This document shows positions 25,151-35,730 of a stretch of 64,000 nt of DNA, piece after piece. Each line of letters begins with the position of its first letter. The stretch's first letter is position 1. This DNA comes from CALMEC01 sp963765105 (lineage in GTDB: Bacteria > Actinomycetota > Thermoleophilia > Miltoncostaeales > Miltoncostaeaceae). The notes beneath the pieces were generated by a model. It did not search any database and was not told where the DNA came from. It saw only the letters and a program-made list of their open reading frames with translations. A program made the position numbers and the translations under genes. The stretch is from positions 1,178,001-1,242,000 of the forward strand of contig CAVXUW010000004.1 of assembly GCA_963765105.1 (NCBI GenBank), written 5' to 3'.

Positions 25151-25516
25151 CTCGGTCCTTCCGTTGCCGTGTCACCCGCCCGTAGCGTAGCCCGCTGCCC
25201 CGGTCGGCGACCACCGCCAACCGGCGATTCATACGTGATCCTGCATGCGACCAGGGCCGGGCTGGGGATGCGCCAGTTGGCGCGCAGCGGACGCCAACTG
25301 GCGTCCGTGTGGCACAAACTCTTGTGATGTTCCTGTAGCGGCTTGTAACGCCACAGCAGGAACGGTGACCTTCTTGGCTGCTTCGTGTGAGTGCGGCGTG
25401 AATCGTGCTACGGAGTGGGCAGGGCGTTCGGACGGAAATGATGACGGGCGCCCATGAGGGCGCCCGTCAGGAATGAATGCAGGTAGCTCGGGTGACGCGG
25501 TGACGCGGATCGTGCT
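25151..25516. other. Intergenic region carrying a two-hairpin element
   Basis: About 366 bases between two minus-strand genes. Apart from the paired palindromes at 25269-25306, the stretch from 25307 to 25516 shows no gene. Upstream signals for the rhodanese gene should lie at its left end, but no clear promoter is visible. Confidence 0.5.
25269..25306. repeat. Paired palindrome element, copy 1
   Basis: Two adjacent palindromes: GCGCCAGTTGGCGC (25270-25283, followed by GC) and GGACGCCAACTGGCGTCC (25289-25306), separated by about 5 bases. The same two palindromes, in the opposite order, occur at 58487-58524. Cores fit CGCCARYTGGCG. Possible roles are a regulator operator pair, a transcription attenuator, or a REP-like dispersed repeat. 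Confidence 0.65.
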
Positions 25517-25957
25517 CTAGAAGTCCATCGGTTCGATCAAGCCGCAGTGAATGGCCTCGGCGAGGCGCTCCACATCGGCTTCCATGTTCTCGCGGGCGAA
25601 GGAACGAAGGCTGGAGAGCAGCTCCTCGGTACCGTCGTTGAGGATGTCGTCGAAGCTCTCAACCACCTCGTCGTGGTACTCGCCGGTGTGCCACCACTCG
25701 CAGTTGGGGCAGCGGAGAGTGATCTCCCAGGAGTCGCCGCGGCGCTCCTCCCAACCAACGGGGTAGACAAGGTCGCTTTCGCACTCGGGGCAGATGTGAA
25801 GCTCGCTCTGCTCGGTGGCGGTTGCGACGACGGAGTCATTCTGTTCCGCTGGGGCGTGCGGATGATCCACGTGTTCGTCTCCAAAGACAACGATTTCGAT
25901 GAACTTGCCGCCCGGAAGGGCGATTCGTTTCGTTTGATAAGTGCGCATCGGATCCAT
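25517..25957 (-). CDS. Zinc-ribbon protein of unknown function
   Basis: A 146-residue acidic protein. A basic N-terminal beta segment (TYQTKRIALPGGKFIEIVVF) is followed by a zinc ribbon with CPEC and CPNC knuckles 27 residues apart (HICPECESDLVYPVGWEERR and LRCPNCEWWHTGEY). A C-terminal helical region, NMEADVERLAEAIHCGLIEP, follows. No signal peptide. ATG at 25957 or at 25948 (MRTYQTK) could be the start. It may be a small regulator, but no family name can be given. Confidence 0.7.
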   Translation of the reverse strand: MDPMRTYQTKRIALPGGKFIEIVVFGDEHVDHPHAPAEQNDSVVATATEQSELHICPECESDLVYPVGWEERRGDSWEITLRCPNCEWWHTGEYHDEVVESFDDILNDGTEELLSSLRSFARENMEADVERLAEAIHCGLIEPMDF

Positions 25958-26273
25958 CCTGGATTTGCCGGGCTGAGTTGACCTTCCTGGTCACCTCATT
26001 GTTTACGCCCGTGTTTCGATGCACGAGTTATCGGACCCGCGACCCCGAAACTTGACCCCCTGGAGCGCCCTCACATTCTTTTCACAAACCTCTCCCGCAC
26101 AACGCGTGAGAACCCCGCAGCCAAGCCAATCTCGTGGAACCGGCGGCAGCGCGTAATCGTGCCCCGTGTGAGGACCGCCGCACCCCCCGGCATGCCGTCG
26201 AAACTGGCCGACACCCAACGCATCACCCCCGCCCGGATTGTGGCGCATCGTCGAGGAGACATAGGCTCTGGAC
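25958..26273. other. Intergenic stretch with no recognised gene
   Basis: About 316 bases between divergently transcribed genes, so it must hold two promoters. A TAAACA-like hexamer near 25999-26005 on the minus strand could serve the zinc-ribbon gene. No conserved open frame, hairpin or repeat was found. Confidence 0.4.
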
Positions 26274-27677
26274 ATGGCGACTGAGAACCCCCATGCAGCA
26301 GCCCTCGCGACCGCCGCCGAACATGCGCGGGTCTACCTCAATGAGATCGACGTACGGCCCGTAGGGCCTCCCACCAACGTCGACGCGCTGCGACGCACGC
26401 TGGGAGGGCCGCTCCCCCGCGAAGGGACCGCCGCAACAGACGTCGTTGACAGCCTCGCACGAGGGATCGCCCCCGGCCTGGTCGCGTCACCTGGCCCGCG
26501 GTACTTCGGCTTCGTCACCGGCGGCGCCCTGCCGGCGGCTGTGGCGGCCGACTGGCTCACCGCGGTGTGGGATCAGAATGTCGCGTTTGGAGTGATGTCG
26601 CCGGGTGCCGCAATCGTCGAAGAGATCGTGGCCGAGTGGACCCTCGATGTCCTCGGCCTGCCGTCGACGGCCAGCGTGGGTTTCGTCACCGGTGCGCAGA
26701 TGGCCAATATCACGTGCCTGGCCGCCGCCCGCCATCACGTACTCGCCGCCCATGGCTGGGACGTCGCGGGGCGCGGCCTGAATGGAGCCCCGGCCATCCG
26801 TGTGGTTGCCGGTGACGAAACCCATGTCACGCTGCTGGCCGCGCTCCGCCTGCTGGGCATGGGTGCCCCGACGCTCGTGGCAAGCGACCACCAGGGCCGC
26901 ATGGATCCCAGCGCCCTCGCCGACGCCCTCGCACTCGGCGACGGACCGCTCATCGTGTGCGCCCAGGCGGGCAACGTCAACACCGGCGCCGTCGACCCAC
27001 TCGATGCCATCGCCGATCTGTGCGGCGCGCCGGATGCCTGGCTGCACGTGGACGGTGCGTTCGGCCTGTGGGCGGCCGCCAGCCTCACCCTCCGGCACCT
27101 CACCGCCGGGGCGGAGCGGGCCGATTCGTGGGCGACCGATGGCCACAAGTGGCTGAACGTTCCGTACGACAGTGGCATTGCCGTCGTCGCCCACCCCAGT
27201 TCGCACCGCGCGGCCATGGCCCTCACCGCCGCATACCTCACCGCCGACGACACCATCCGCAACGGATCGGACTGGGCGCCCGAGGCCTCACGCCGCGCCC
27301 GGGCCATTGCCTTGTGGGCGGCGTATCGGTCACTCGGTCGCAACGGCATCGCCGAGCTGGTCGACCGCTGCTGCGCCCTGGCCCGTCGGATGGCCACGAA
27401 CCTGGCGGCCCAACCCGGGGTGCACGTGCTGAACGACGTCGTGATCAACCAGGTTCTCGTGCGGTTCGATCACCCAACTGGCGGCGACGGTGACGCCGTC
27501 ACCGTCGCAGTCATTCGCCAGGTGCAGGACGACGGAGTGTGCTGGGCGGGCGGCACCAGCTGGCACGGCCATCACGCAATGCGCATCTCGGTCTCCAACT
27601 GGTCAACGACGGAGGACGACATCGACACGTCGGCGCACGCCATCCTCGACGCGGCGAGACGGGTGGTGCCGGTTTGA
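26274..27677 (+). CDS. Group II PLP-dependent decarboxylase family protein
   Basis: A 467-residue fold-type I PLP enzyme of the aromatic amino acid/glutamate/histidine decarboxylase family. Landmarks: SPGPRYFGFVTGGALPAAVA, VGFVTGAQMANITCLAAARH, HVDGAFGLWAAAS and the PLP lysine in SWATDGHKWLNVPYDSGIAV. The C-terminus ends with MRISVSNWSTTEDDIDTSAH. Members decarboxylate aromatic or acidic amino acids, or act as aldehyde-forming transaminases; the substrate is not evident. It lies convergent to the hut operon, but nothing shows it acts on histidine. Confidence 0.82.
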   Translation: MATENPHAAALATAAEHARVYLNEIDVRPVGPPTNVDALRRTLGGPLPREGTAATDVVDSLARGIAPGLVASPGPRYFGFVTGGALPAAVAADWLTAVWDQNVAFGVMSPGAAIVEEIVAEWTLDVLGLPSTASVGFVTGAQMANITCLAAARHHVLAAHGWDVAGRGLNGAPAIRVVAGDETHVTLLAALRLLGMGAPTLVASDHQGRMDPSALADALALGDGPLIVCAQAGNVNTGAVDPLDAIADLCGAPDAWLHVDGAFGLWAAASLTLRHLTAGAERADSWATDGHKWLNVPYDSGIAVVAHPSSHRAAMALTAAYLTADDTIRNGSDWAPEASRRARAIALWAAYRSLGRNGIAELVDRCCALARRMATNLAAQPGVHVLNDVVINQVLVRFDHPTGGDGDAVTVAVIRQVQDDGVCWAGGTSWHGHHAMRISVSNWSTTEDDIDTSAHAILDAARRVVPV

Positions 27678-27809
27678 GCTCAGAAGTGGTCACGACCACG
27701 GATCGCCTCGGTGCCCGACTCGTCGACCTGTCTCGCTCCTCTCGTAAGCACCTTCTCGCTCGGCTGGTCGCCCATTTCACGCGGCGATCCGGCATATCCC
27801 AACCGAACC

Positions 27810-28979
27810 TCACCGCACGTCGGTCACCGATTGCCCCGCGATGAACGTGTCGGTGATGAGCTGCATGCCAGGGCGGTAAACGAGGTGCGTGTACGAGGGA
27901 GCGTCCAGCAGCACCGCGTCGGCGCATGAGCCAGGCCGCAGTCGGCCGAGGTCGGGACGACGAAGCGCGGCAGCGCCTCCCACGGTCGCTGCCATGAGGG
28001 CCTCATCGATCGTCAAGCCAAGGTCGCGCACGGCAAGGGCGATGCAGAACGCCATCGAGGAGGTGTAGCTGCTTCCCGGGTTGCAGTTGGTGGCCAGGGC
28101 AACCGTGACTCCGGCGTCGATCGCCCGCCGTGCGTCGGGATAGGGCTGACGGGTGGAGAAGTCAGTGGCGGGGAGGAACGTGGCGACGGTGGCACCCCCC
28201 GCGAGGGCCTCGAGGTCGGCCTCGCTGAGATACGTGCAGTGATCGACCGAGGCGCAACCCATCTCCACGGCAAGCTGCACACCGGGTCCGTGGCCGAGTT
28301 GGTTCGCGTGCAGTCGGGTGCCGAACCCCAAGTCGGTGGCAGCCGTGAGAATGGCGCGGCACTGGTCAACATCAAACGCACCCCGTTCGCAGAACGCATC
28401 GACCCAGCGACACGCACCGACCGCGGAGTCGAGCATCTCGGTGCACACCAGGTCCACGTACGCGTCGGCACGCCCGGCGAACTCGGGCGGCACCACGTGC
28501 GCGCCCAGCAGGGTCGTCTCCGGCGTGACGGTTCCCGCGATTCGCAGCAGGCGCAACTCATCGGAGGTGGTGAGGCCATAGCCCGACTTGATCTCGACGG
28601 CGGTGATGCCGTTGCGGCGGGCCTCGTCGAGCCGCTGATGAAGGAGCGCTGCGAGTTCCTCATCCGAGGCCCGGCGCGTCGCGGCGACGGTGGCGTGGAT
28701 ACCGCCCGCCTCATATGGCGCACCGGCCATTCGGGCCACGAACTCGTCGCCGCGGTCACCAGCGAACACCATGTGCGTGTGGCTGTCGACGAACCCCGGG
28801 ATGACGCACCGCCCACGGGCATCGATCGAGGTGTCGGCGCTGACACCGGCCGGTTCGATGGCGACAATCTGCTCAGCGTCGAACACCAGGGCAACATCGC
28901 GTCGAACACCAAGCGGCCCGTCGCCGAGGGCCGGATCGTTGGTGACCAGCAGCCCGATGTGGTCGATCGCAAATGTCAT
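27810..28979 (-). CDS. hutI: Imidazolonepropionase
   Basis: A 389-residue amidohydrolase that opens 4-imidazolone-5-propionate to N-formimino-L-glutamate, step three of histidine degradation. Motifs: CVIPGFVDSHTHMVFAGDR (metal His pair), EIKSGYGLTTSDELRLLR, LLGAHVVPPEFAGRADAYVD, HANQLGHGPGVQLAVEMG and ALATNCNPGSSYTSSMAFC. ATG at 28979 overlaps the hutF stop by 4 bases. It is the last gene of the operon. Confidence 0.95.
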   Translation of the reverse strand: MTFAIDHIGLLVTNDPALGDGPLGVRRDVALVFDAEQIVAIEPAGVSADTSIDARGRCVIPGFVDSHTHMVFAGDRGDEFVARMAGAPYEAGGIHATVAATRRASDEELAALLHQRLDEARRNGITAVEIKSGYGLTTSDELRLLRIAGTVTPETTLLGAHVVPPEFAGRADAYVDLVCTEMLDSAVGACRWVDAFCERGAFDVDQCRAILTAATDLGFGTRLHANQLGHGPGVQLAVEMGCASVDHCTYLSEADLEALAGGATVATFLPATDFSTRQPYPDARRAIDAGVTVALATNCNPGSSYTSSMAFCIALAVRDLGLTIDEALMAATVGGAAALRRPDLGRLRPGSCADAVLLDAPSYTHLVYRPGMQLITDTFIAGQSVTDVR

Positions 28980-30346
28980 CGCACCGTCTCCACGGCCCGC
29001 CACACGTCGCGGATCGTCGCGTCCAGCTCGGCGGCGACATCGATCGAGCGATGTCGGCCACTCCGCACAACCCGCTCGCCACCCACGACGACGTCGGTGA
29101 CATCGGCCGCCGTTGCCGCGTAGACAGCAGCGGCTAGGGCGTGTTCCGAAGCCACCCCTGCCGTGCGTGGCGAACGTAGCGACACGGTGACGAGGTCGGC
29201 CGCCGCCCCCACCGCGATGCGCCCGGCCTCGGGCCAGCCCAGGCGCCGATGGCCGGTGGCGGTCATGGCCGTGAGGAGGTCGGTGATCCAATGGTTTCCG
29301 CGTGCCCCGGTGGCAAGCCGCTCGTCCAACTCAACCGCGCGCGCCTCCTCGAACAGATCGATCACCGCGTTCGAATCCGAGCCGAGGGAGATGTCGACGC
29401 CGTCGTGGCGAAAGCGATCGGTGGGCGCGATGCCGTCGGCCAGGTCACGCTCGGTGGTGGCGCACATGCACACGCCCGCCCCCGCCTGGGCGAGACGGCC
29501 GACATCCGCGGCGTCGACGTGAGTGGCATGGACGGCGGTGAACGCTTCGTTGAGCGCACCGCACGACGCCAGGAGCGCGACCGGGCTTTGGCCGGTGGCC
29601 GCACGGCACTGGTCATTCTCGGCAGTTTGCTCCGACACGTGGGCGTGAAGAGGGCATCCGCGATCGCCGGCCCAGGCCGCAATCGCCGCGATCGTTGTCG
29701 CATCGACGGATCGCACCGAATGGACAGCGGCCCCGATCCGCATCGTCGGTGATGGCTCGAGCGCATCGACGCGCCGCACCCAGGCGTCGGCCGTGCTGTC
29801 GCTGAACCGGCGCTGCACGGGCTCCGCCGGCAGCAATGCCCCGTCGGGGGCGAGCCCGGAACCGAGGTAGCACGTGTCGAGCAGCGTCAGCCGCAGCCCC
29901 GCATCGGCGGCCGCCGACGCCACCGCCGCGCCCATCGCGTTGGCATCGGTGTACGGCGTGCCCTCGAGGGCGTGGTGCAGGTAGTGAAACTCGCCGACGC
30001 AGGTGATGCCCGCCAGCACCATCTCGGCGAACGTGGCGCGGGCGAGACGGTGGTAGGTATCGGGGTCGAGCACAGCGGCGAGGCGGTACATGTCGTCGCG
30101 CCACGTCCAGAACGTCCCGGAGCCCGCCTGCGTGCGGCTGCGAAGCGCACGGTGAAATGCGTGGCTGTGCACGTTGGCCAGGCCCGGCAGCGTCAGACCA
30201 TGCAGCACCACGGCCGACGGGGGTGCCGCCACCCCGACCTCGACGGCGGCGATCTGCCCCTCGGTGACGTCAATGCGAACGTCGTGTGCGGGCGCGTCGT
30301 CACCCAGCCACACCAGCTCGCAGTGAAACACCACCTCGGCCGTCAC
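28976..30346 (-). CDS. hutF: Formimidoylglutamate deiminase
   Basis: A 456-residue amidohydrolase that deiminates N-formimino-L-glutamate to N-formyl-L-glutamate and ammonia. Visible are LPGLANVHSHAFHRALRSRT, GTFWTWRDDMYRLAAVLDPD, VGEFHYLHHALEGTPYTDAN, LLDTCYLGSG, HAHVSEQTAENDQC, AVHATHVDA and ISLGSDSNAVIDLFEEARAV. GTG at 30346 starts two bases past the def stop. HutF implies the five-step pathway needing an N-formylglutamate deformylase (HutG), and no HutG is present in this operon. Confidence 0.95.
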   Translation of the reverse strand: MTAEVVFHCELVWLGDDAPAHDVRIDVTEGQIAAVEVGVAAPPSAVVLHGLTLPGLANVHSHAFHRALRSRTQAGSGTFWTWRDDMYRLAAVLDPDTYHRLARATFAEMVLAGITCVGEFHYLHHALEGTPYTDANAMGAAVASAAADAGLRLTLLDTCYLGSGLAPDGALLPAEPVQRRFSDSTADAWVRRVDALEPSPTMRIGAAVHSVRSVDATTIAAIAAWAGDRGCPLHAHVSEQTAENDQCRAATGQSPVALLASCGALNEAFTAVHATHVDAADVGRLAQAGAGVCMCATTERDLADGIAPTDRFRHDGVDISLGSDSNAVIDLFEEARAVELDERLATGARGNHWITDLLTAMTATGHRRLGWPEAGRIAVGAAADLVTVSLRSPRTAGVASEHALAAAVYAATAADVTDVVVGGERVVRSGRHRSIDVAAELDATIRDVWRAVETVR

Positions 30347-30347
30347 G

Positions 30348-30917
30348 TCAGTTCCCGACACGCTCGGTGAGCGGCGTGATCCGCGCCACGAACGCGTCGC
30401 GGTGAAACCGCTCGAACTGCTCCCACGTGGTGAAGGTGCTCGGGTCGGTGACACGATCCAGAAACAGCACGCCGTCGAGGTGGTCGACCTCGTGCTGGAA
30501 GGTACCCGCGGTGAGGCCGCGCTTGACCTCGTCGTGCGCTTGCCCGTGACGATCGAGGTACCGCAGGCGAATCGCGACATTCCGCGGCACCTCGCCACGC
30601 AGGTTCGGTACCGAGAGGCACCCCTCGTTGATCGCGACGATCTCGTCGTCCAGCGCCTCGATCTGCGGGTTCACGATGACGGTGAGGGGGATTTTCGGTT
30701 TGTACGGGTACCGTGGGTTGTCGTCGACTTCCACCGTGGCGATTCGCATGAGCTCACCGACTTGGTTGGCGGCGAGCCCGGCGCCGTGAGCGTGACGCAT
30801 GGTGTCGATGAGATCGTCGATGAAGGACTGAACCTCAGGTGAGGCGAGCTCAGCGAGGCTGGCCTCCCGGGCGCGCTGGCGCAGCACGGGGTGCCCCACA
30901 GTGAGGATCTCCCGCAC
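30348..30917 (-). CDS. def: Peptide deformylase family protein inside the hut operon
   Basis: A 189-residue zinc/iron hydrolase of the Def family with all three catalytic motifs: GAGLAANQVG (motif 1, Asn replacing the usual Pro), EGCLSVPNLRGEVPR (motif 2, metal Cys) and QHEVDHLDGVLF (motif 3, HExxH). It also has REILTVGHPVLRQRARE at the start and a C-terminal extension TWEQFERFHRDAFVARITPL. It lies between hutU (2-base gap) and hutF (1-base gap), so it is an integral cistron of the histidine operon. It may be the housekeeping enzyme that removes formyl from nascent chains, or may have been recruited to hydrolyse N-formylglutamate. Start GTG at 30917. Confidence 0.9.
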   Translation of the reverse strand: MREILTVGHPVLRQRAREASLAELASPEVQSFIDDLIDTMRHAHGAGLAANQVGELMRIATVEVDDNPRYPYKPKIPLTVIVNPQIEALDDEIVAINEGCLSVPNLRGEVPRNVAIRLRYLDRHGQAHDEVKRGLTAGTFQHEVDHLDGVLFLDRVTDPSTFTTWEQFERFHRDAFVARITPLTERVGN

Positions 30918-30919
30918 AC

Positions 30920-32580
<1,661 letters not shown>

Positions 32581-32584
<4 letters not shown>

Positions 32585-34128
32585 GCGATCGCGTCCAGTT
32601 GGCCCACGGCAGATTCCACGCCGGCGAGGACGGAGCCGTCGGCCAGCAGGCGCTCCGCGTGACGCAGGTCGGGTGAGAGCCACCGGTCGGGCCCTGGGCC
32701 GGCAATGGCCGAGCGCACAACGTCGAGCGCCGCGCCCGTTCCGCGTGCGGGGCGCAGTGGCGCCCGCAAGTCGATGGCCGCTGCGGCGCACACGAGCTCA
32801 ACGGCCAAGATGCGACGGAGATTGTCGACGCTGCGCCGCAGCTTGCGTGCCGCGGCCCAGCCGTTCGACACATGGTCTTCCTGCATGGCACTCGTCGGGA
32901 GCGACTGCGTGCATGCGGGAACGGCGAGCCGTTGGTTTTCCATCGCCATGGCGGCCTGGGTGTAGTGGGCGATCATGAGGCCGCTGTTGACTCCGGCGTC
33001 GGGGGTGAGAAACGGCGGCAGGCCCTGGGAGCGGGCGACGTCGAGCATGCGGTCGGTACGTCGCTCCGCGATGGCCGACAGCTCCGACGTGGCGATGGCG
33101 AGGAAGTCGCACACGAACGCGACGGGCGCCCCGTGGAAGTTGCCGCAGCTCTCCACCCGACCGTCGGGGAGCACCATCGGGTTGTCGATGGCGGAGTCGA
33201 GCTCGCGTTGGGCGATGGTGCGGGCGTGAGCGATGGTGTCGCGCGCGGCCCCGTGCACCTGCGGCGTGCAGCGCAGCGAGTAGGCATCTTGCACTCGTGA
33301 GTCGTTCTCCCGGTGGCTTGCGACGATGGCACTGCCCGCCAGCAGGCGAGTGAGGTTGCGGGCGCTTGCGGCCTGCCCAACTTGGGGGCGAAGCGCCTGC
33401 AGGTCGGCAGCGAATGCTCGGTCGGTGGCCAGGAGCCCCTCCACCGACATGGCCGCAGTCACGTCGGCGTAGGCCGCCAACCTGGTGAGATCGTGGAGTG
33501 CGAGGCAAAGCATGCCGAGGATGCCGTCGGTGCCGTTGATGAGCGCCAGGCCCTCCTTCGCCCGCAGCACCAACGGAGCGAGACCGGCCCGCTCAAGCGC
33601 GGAGCCGCTGGGTCCGATGACCCCGTCAGGCCCCCACACCTCACCCTCACCCACAAGGGCCAGTGCGCAGTGGCTGAGCGGAGCAAGGTCGCCACTGGCG
33701 CCGAGCGAACCGTGCTCACGAACGACGGGCGTGATGCCGTGGGCCAGCAGGTCGAGTTGCCGATCGACGATCTCCGGGCGCACACCCGACTGCGCCATGG
33801 CAAGGCTTCGCGCGCGCAGAAGGAGCATTGCGCGCACCACCTCCACCTCAACGGTGTCGCCCATGCCGGTGGCGTGCGAACGAATGAGGGCGAGCTGAAG
33901 CTCGGCGGTGCGCACGACTGGGATGGCCGTGGTGGCGAGGGCGCCGAAACCGGTGGTGACTCCGTAGACCGGCTCCGCGTGGGTGACGAACCCGTCGACC
34001 AACGCGGCCGACTGTTCCATCGCCGCTCGCGCCGCGTTACTGAGCCGGACGAGGACATGGTCGCGGGCCACCGTGACAACGTCGTCGATCTGCACACCAC
34101 GTCCGAAGAGTTCGAGAACATCTTCCAT
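32581..34128 (-). CDS. hutH: Histidine ammonia-lyase
   Basis: A 515-residue enzyme that removes ammonia from L-histidine to give urocanate, the first step of the pathway. The Ala-Ser-Gly that forms the MIO prosthetic group is in GSLGASGDLAPLSHCALAL (residues 144-146). Also visible: VYGVTTGFGALA, QDAYSLRCTPQVHGAARD, NPMVLPDGRVESCGNFHGAP, and QEDHVSNGWAAARKLRRSVD. The ATG at 34128 (MEDVLELF) is preferred over an in-frame TTG at 34137, though both precede conserved sequence. It is the first gene of the operon, divergent from an IclR regulator. Confidence 0.95.
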
Positions 34129-34131
34129 CTG

Positions 34132-34157
34132 ACGCAAGATCCTGCCATTCTACGCAA
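34132..34157. promoter_or_regulatory. ACGCAA direct repeats in the hutH/iclR divergent gap
   Basis: ACGCAA occurs at 34132-34137 and at 34152-34157, exactly 20 bases apart (two helical turns), in the 30-base gap between the divergent starts. A TAGAAT -10-like hexamer for hutH lies at 34147-34152 on the minus strand, between the repeats. This arrangement fits an operator for the adjacent IclR-type regulator. Binding is inferred only. Confidence 0.45.
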
Positions 34158-34158
34158 C

Positions 34159-34824
34159 ATGATGCAACCGGCCGCCGCAACCCCCCGTGCCACCACCCGC
34201 GGCCTGAGCCTCCTGCGGGCGATCGCCGATCACCCTCACGGCCTCCCCCTCGCCGACCTGGCGCGCGAGGTCGATCTCAGTGCCAGCACCGCTCTGCGCC
34301 AACTGCGCTCACTCGAGGCCGCCGGTTTTGCCACCCGCAGGAACGATGGCTGCTGGGAGCCGGGGGTCGACCTGCTGCGCCTCGCGCGCGGCCTCGCGGG
34401 GTCGGCAACGCTCCCTCGCCTGGCTGCCCCGGTGCTGCGTTCATTGGCTCACGAGACGGGCGAATCGGCCTACCTCGCCGAGCCGGTCGATGCGAGAACC
34501 GCGATCTACGTGGCCATGGAGGCGGGCCGCCACGCCATCCGCCACGTCAGTTGGCTGGGCCGCACCGTCCCCCGCCGCGGCACCGCCGTCGGCATGGCCC
34601 TCGGCGGACGCATCGACGACGATGGTGCAGCCACCCAACTCGACGCCGTCGAACCCGGTGTCACCGCACTGTCCGCCCCGGTCACGGCAGCGAGCGGGCG
34701 GATCGTCGCCGCAGTCAGCGTCGTGGGGCCGTCGTTCCGTCTCACCGGAACACATCGTGACAACGCCCGCAGCCTCGTCACCGACGCTGCCGCCCAGATC
34801 GCGTCGCTGCTCAACGAGAGCTAG
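34159..34824 (+). CDS. IclR-family transcriptional regulator (probable hut regulator)
   Basis: A 221-residue IclR protein. The winged helix-turn-helix spans about residues 12-75 (RGLSLLRAIADHPHGLPLAD then LAREVDLSASTALRQLRSLE), and the effector domain follows with LPRLAAPVLRSLAHETGESA, TAIYVAMEAGRHAIRHVSWL and VTALSAPVTAASGRIVAAVS. Divergent placement only 30 bases from hutH makes it the probable regulator of the operon, responding to histidine or urocanate. Two adjacent ATGs at 34159 and 34162 are equally possible starts. Confidence 0.85.
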   Translation: MMQPAAATPRATTRGLSLLRAIADHPHGLPLADLAREVDLSASTALRQLRSLEAAGFATRRNDGCWEPGVDLLRLARGLAGSATLPRLAAPVLRSLAHETGESAYLAEPVDARTAIYVAMEAGRHAIRHVSWLGRTVPRRGTAVGMALGGRIDDDGAATQLDAVEPGVTALSAPVTAASGRIVAAVSVVGPSFRLTGTHRDNARSLVTDAAAQIASLLNES

Positions 34825-34876
34825 TGCCGACCTCCCTCAAACGCAAACGGTGGGAGCCGAGCACAGACAGCGGCCA

Positions 34877-35326
34877 TCAGCGTTCGCCGACAGGTGCTGA
34901 CGTGTCGTCGGGATGGGGGATGGGCACCAGGGCCAGGCCGGAGATCCCGGTGAAGTCGTCCGGGTTCACGGTGAACAACGGGAGATCCCGAGCAATCGCG
35001 ACTGAGGCGATAAGCGCGTCGTAGGCACGCGCGGCCGGCTTTCGGCGGTTGCTGCGAAGATCGGACGCAACACGACCGAAGGCGCGCGCCGCCGCAGCAT
35101 CGAACGGCAGCGGATCGAAGTCGGCCTCCGCTTGCTGGAGATGGGCCTGCCGGTTCGCCCGCTCCGTCTCATCGCGCGCAACGAGGGGGCCAACGGAGAG
35201 TTCGGCCAACGTGATGGCGCTGATTGTCGGTTCGAGCGGCAGTGACTCCGGGTCACGGAGTCGCGGCAGCAGAATCACCGTGTTGGTGTCAAGCAATCCC
35301 GCGGGGTGTCGCAGGCTCTCGCTCAC
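34877..35326 (-). CDS. vapC: PIN-domain toxin (VapC family)
   Basis: A 149-residue PIN ribonuclease. Acidic residues expected for the Mg site are in LLDTNTVILLPRL (Asp), ITLAELSVGP (Glu), ARAYDALIASVA (Asp) and LFTVNPDDFTGI (Asp). A 4-base overlap joins it to the upstream Phd/YefM-type antitoxin gene, the standard toxin-antitoxin arrangement. It probably cleaves tRNA or rRNA when freed from the antitoxin; the target cannot be read from sequence. Confidence 0.88.
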   Translation of the reverse strand: MSESLRHPAGLLDTNTVILLPRLRDPESLPLEPTISAITLAELSVGPLVARDETERANRQAHLQQAEADFDPLPFDAAAARAFGRVASDLRSNRRKPAARAYDALIASVAIARDLPLFTVNPDDFTGISGLALVPIPHPDDTSAPVGER

Positions 35327-35559
35327 ACCTGCGGATCAAGCACTGCATCAATGTCGGCCCGTAGGGCACCGGGATCGACGTGTGGCAGATGCCGCCATCG
35401 GTCCAGCAACGTCGCGGCATCAACATTGCGCCGCTGGATCGGAGTGAGCGCGGCGACGGGCCGACCGGATCGGGTCACCACCAACGATTCCCCCCGCAGC
35501 ACACGATCGACCACCTCGCCACCGCGGTTCCGCAGATCTCTGATCGTCACATTGGCCAT
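35323..35559 (-). CDS. Phd/YefM-type antitoxin
   Basis: A 78-residue protein reading MANVTIRDLRNRGGEVVDRV then LRGESLVVTRSGRPVAALTP, the DNA-binding Phd/YefM fold, with a C-terminal tail that would wrap the toxin. ATG at 35559 is chosen; an in-frame start at 35592 would pass through the operator palindrome. It should neutralise the VapC protein and repress its own promoter. Confidence 0.88.
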   Translation of the reverse strand: MANVTIRDLRNRGGEVVDRVLRGESLVVTRSGRPVAALTPIQRRNVDAATLLDRWRHLPHVDPGALRADIDAVLDPQV

Positions 35560-35573
35560 CGCCAGGAAGTGTA

Positions 35574-35583
35574 TCACGCGTGA
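35574..35583. promoter_or_regulatory. Palindromic operator of the toxin-antitoxin pair
   Basis: TCACGCGTGA is a perfect 10-base palindrome 14 bases upstream of the antitoxin ATG. On the minus strand it abuts and slightly overlaps TACACT, a good -10 hexamer (complement of 35570-35575). Binding of the Phd-type antitoxin here would give autorepression. Confidence 0.5.
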
Positions 35584-35730
35584 GACAAACAACGGAGCCC
35601 GGCTGCTCCGCCTCCACTGCCAGTACCCACCTGAGCAACGCCTACCAGAAGCTCGACTGCCCAGACAAGACGCAGGCCTTGCTTGCGGCCCGAGACCGCG
35701 GCTGGATCTAACGGGAAGCCGCCCCTCCCC

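Noticed and set aside
26274..27677. Histidine decarboxylase role suggested by proximity to the hut genes
   Set aside because: It is convergent to the operon, and the sequence supports only the broad group II decarboxylase family, so the substrate is left open.
28239..29123. Plus-strand open frame inside the hutI/hutF region
   Set aside because: Shadow of the hutI and hutF coding strand with no recognisable protein features; both real genes show complete active sites.
33313..34158. Longer IclR regulator starting far upstream
   Set aside because: The extra 282 residues are antisense to hutH and lack IclR features; the helix-turn-helix begins soon after the ATG at 34159.
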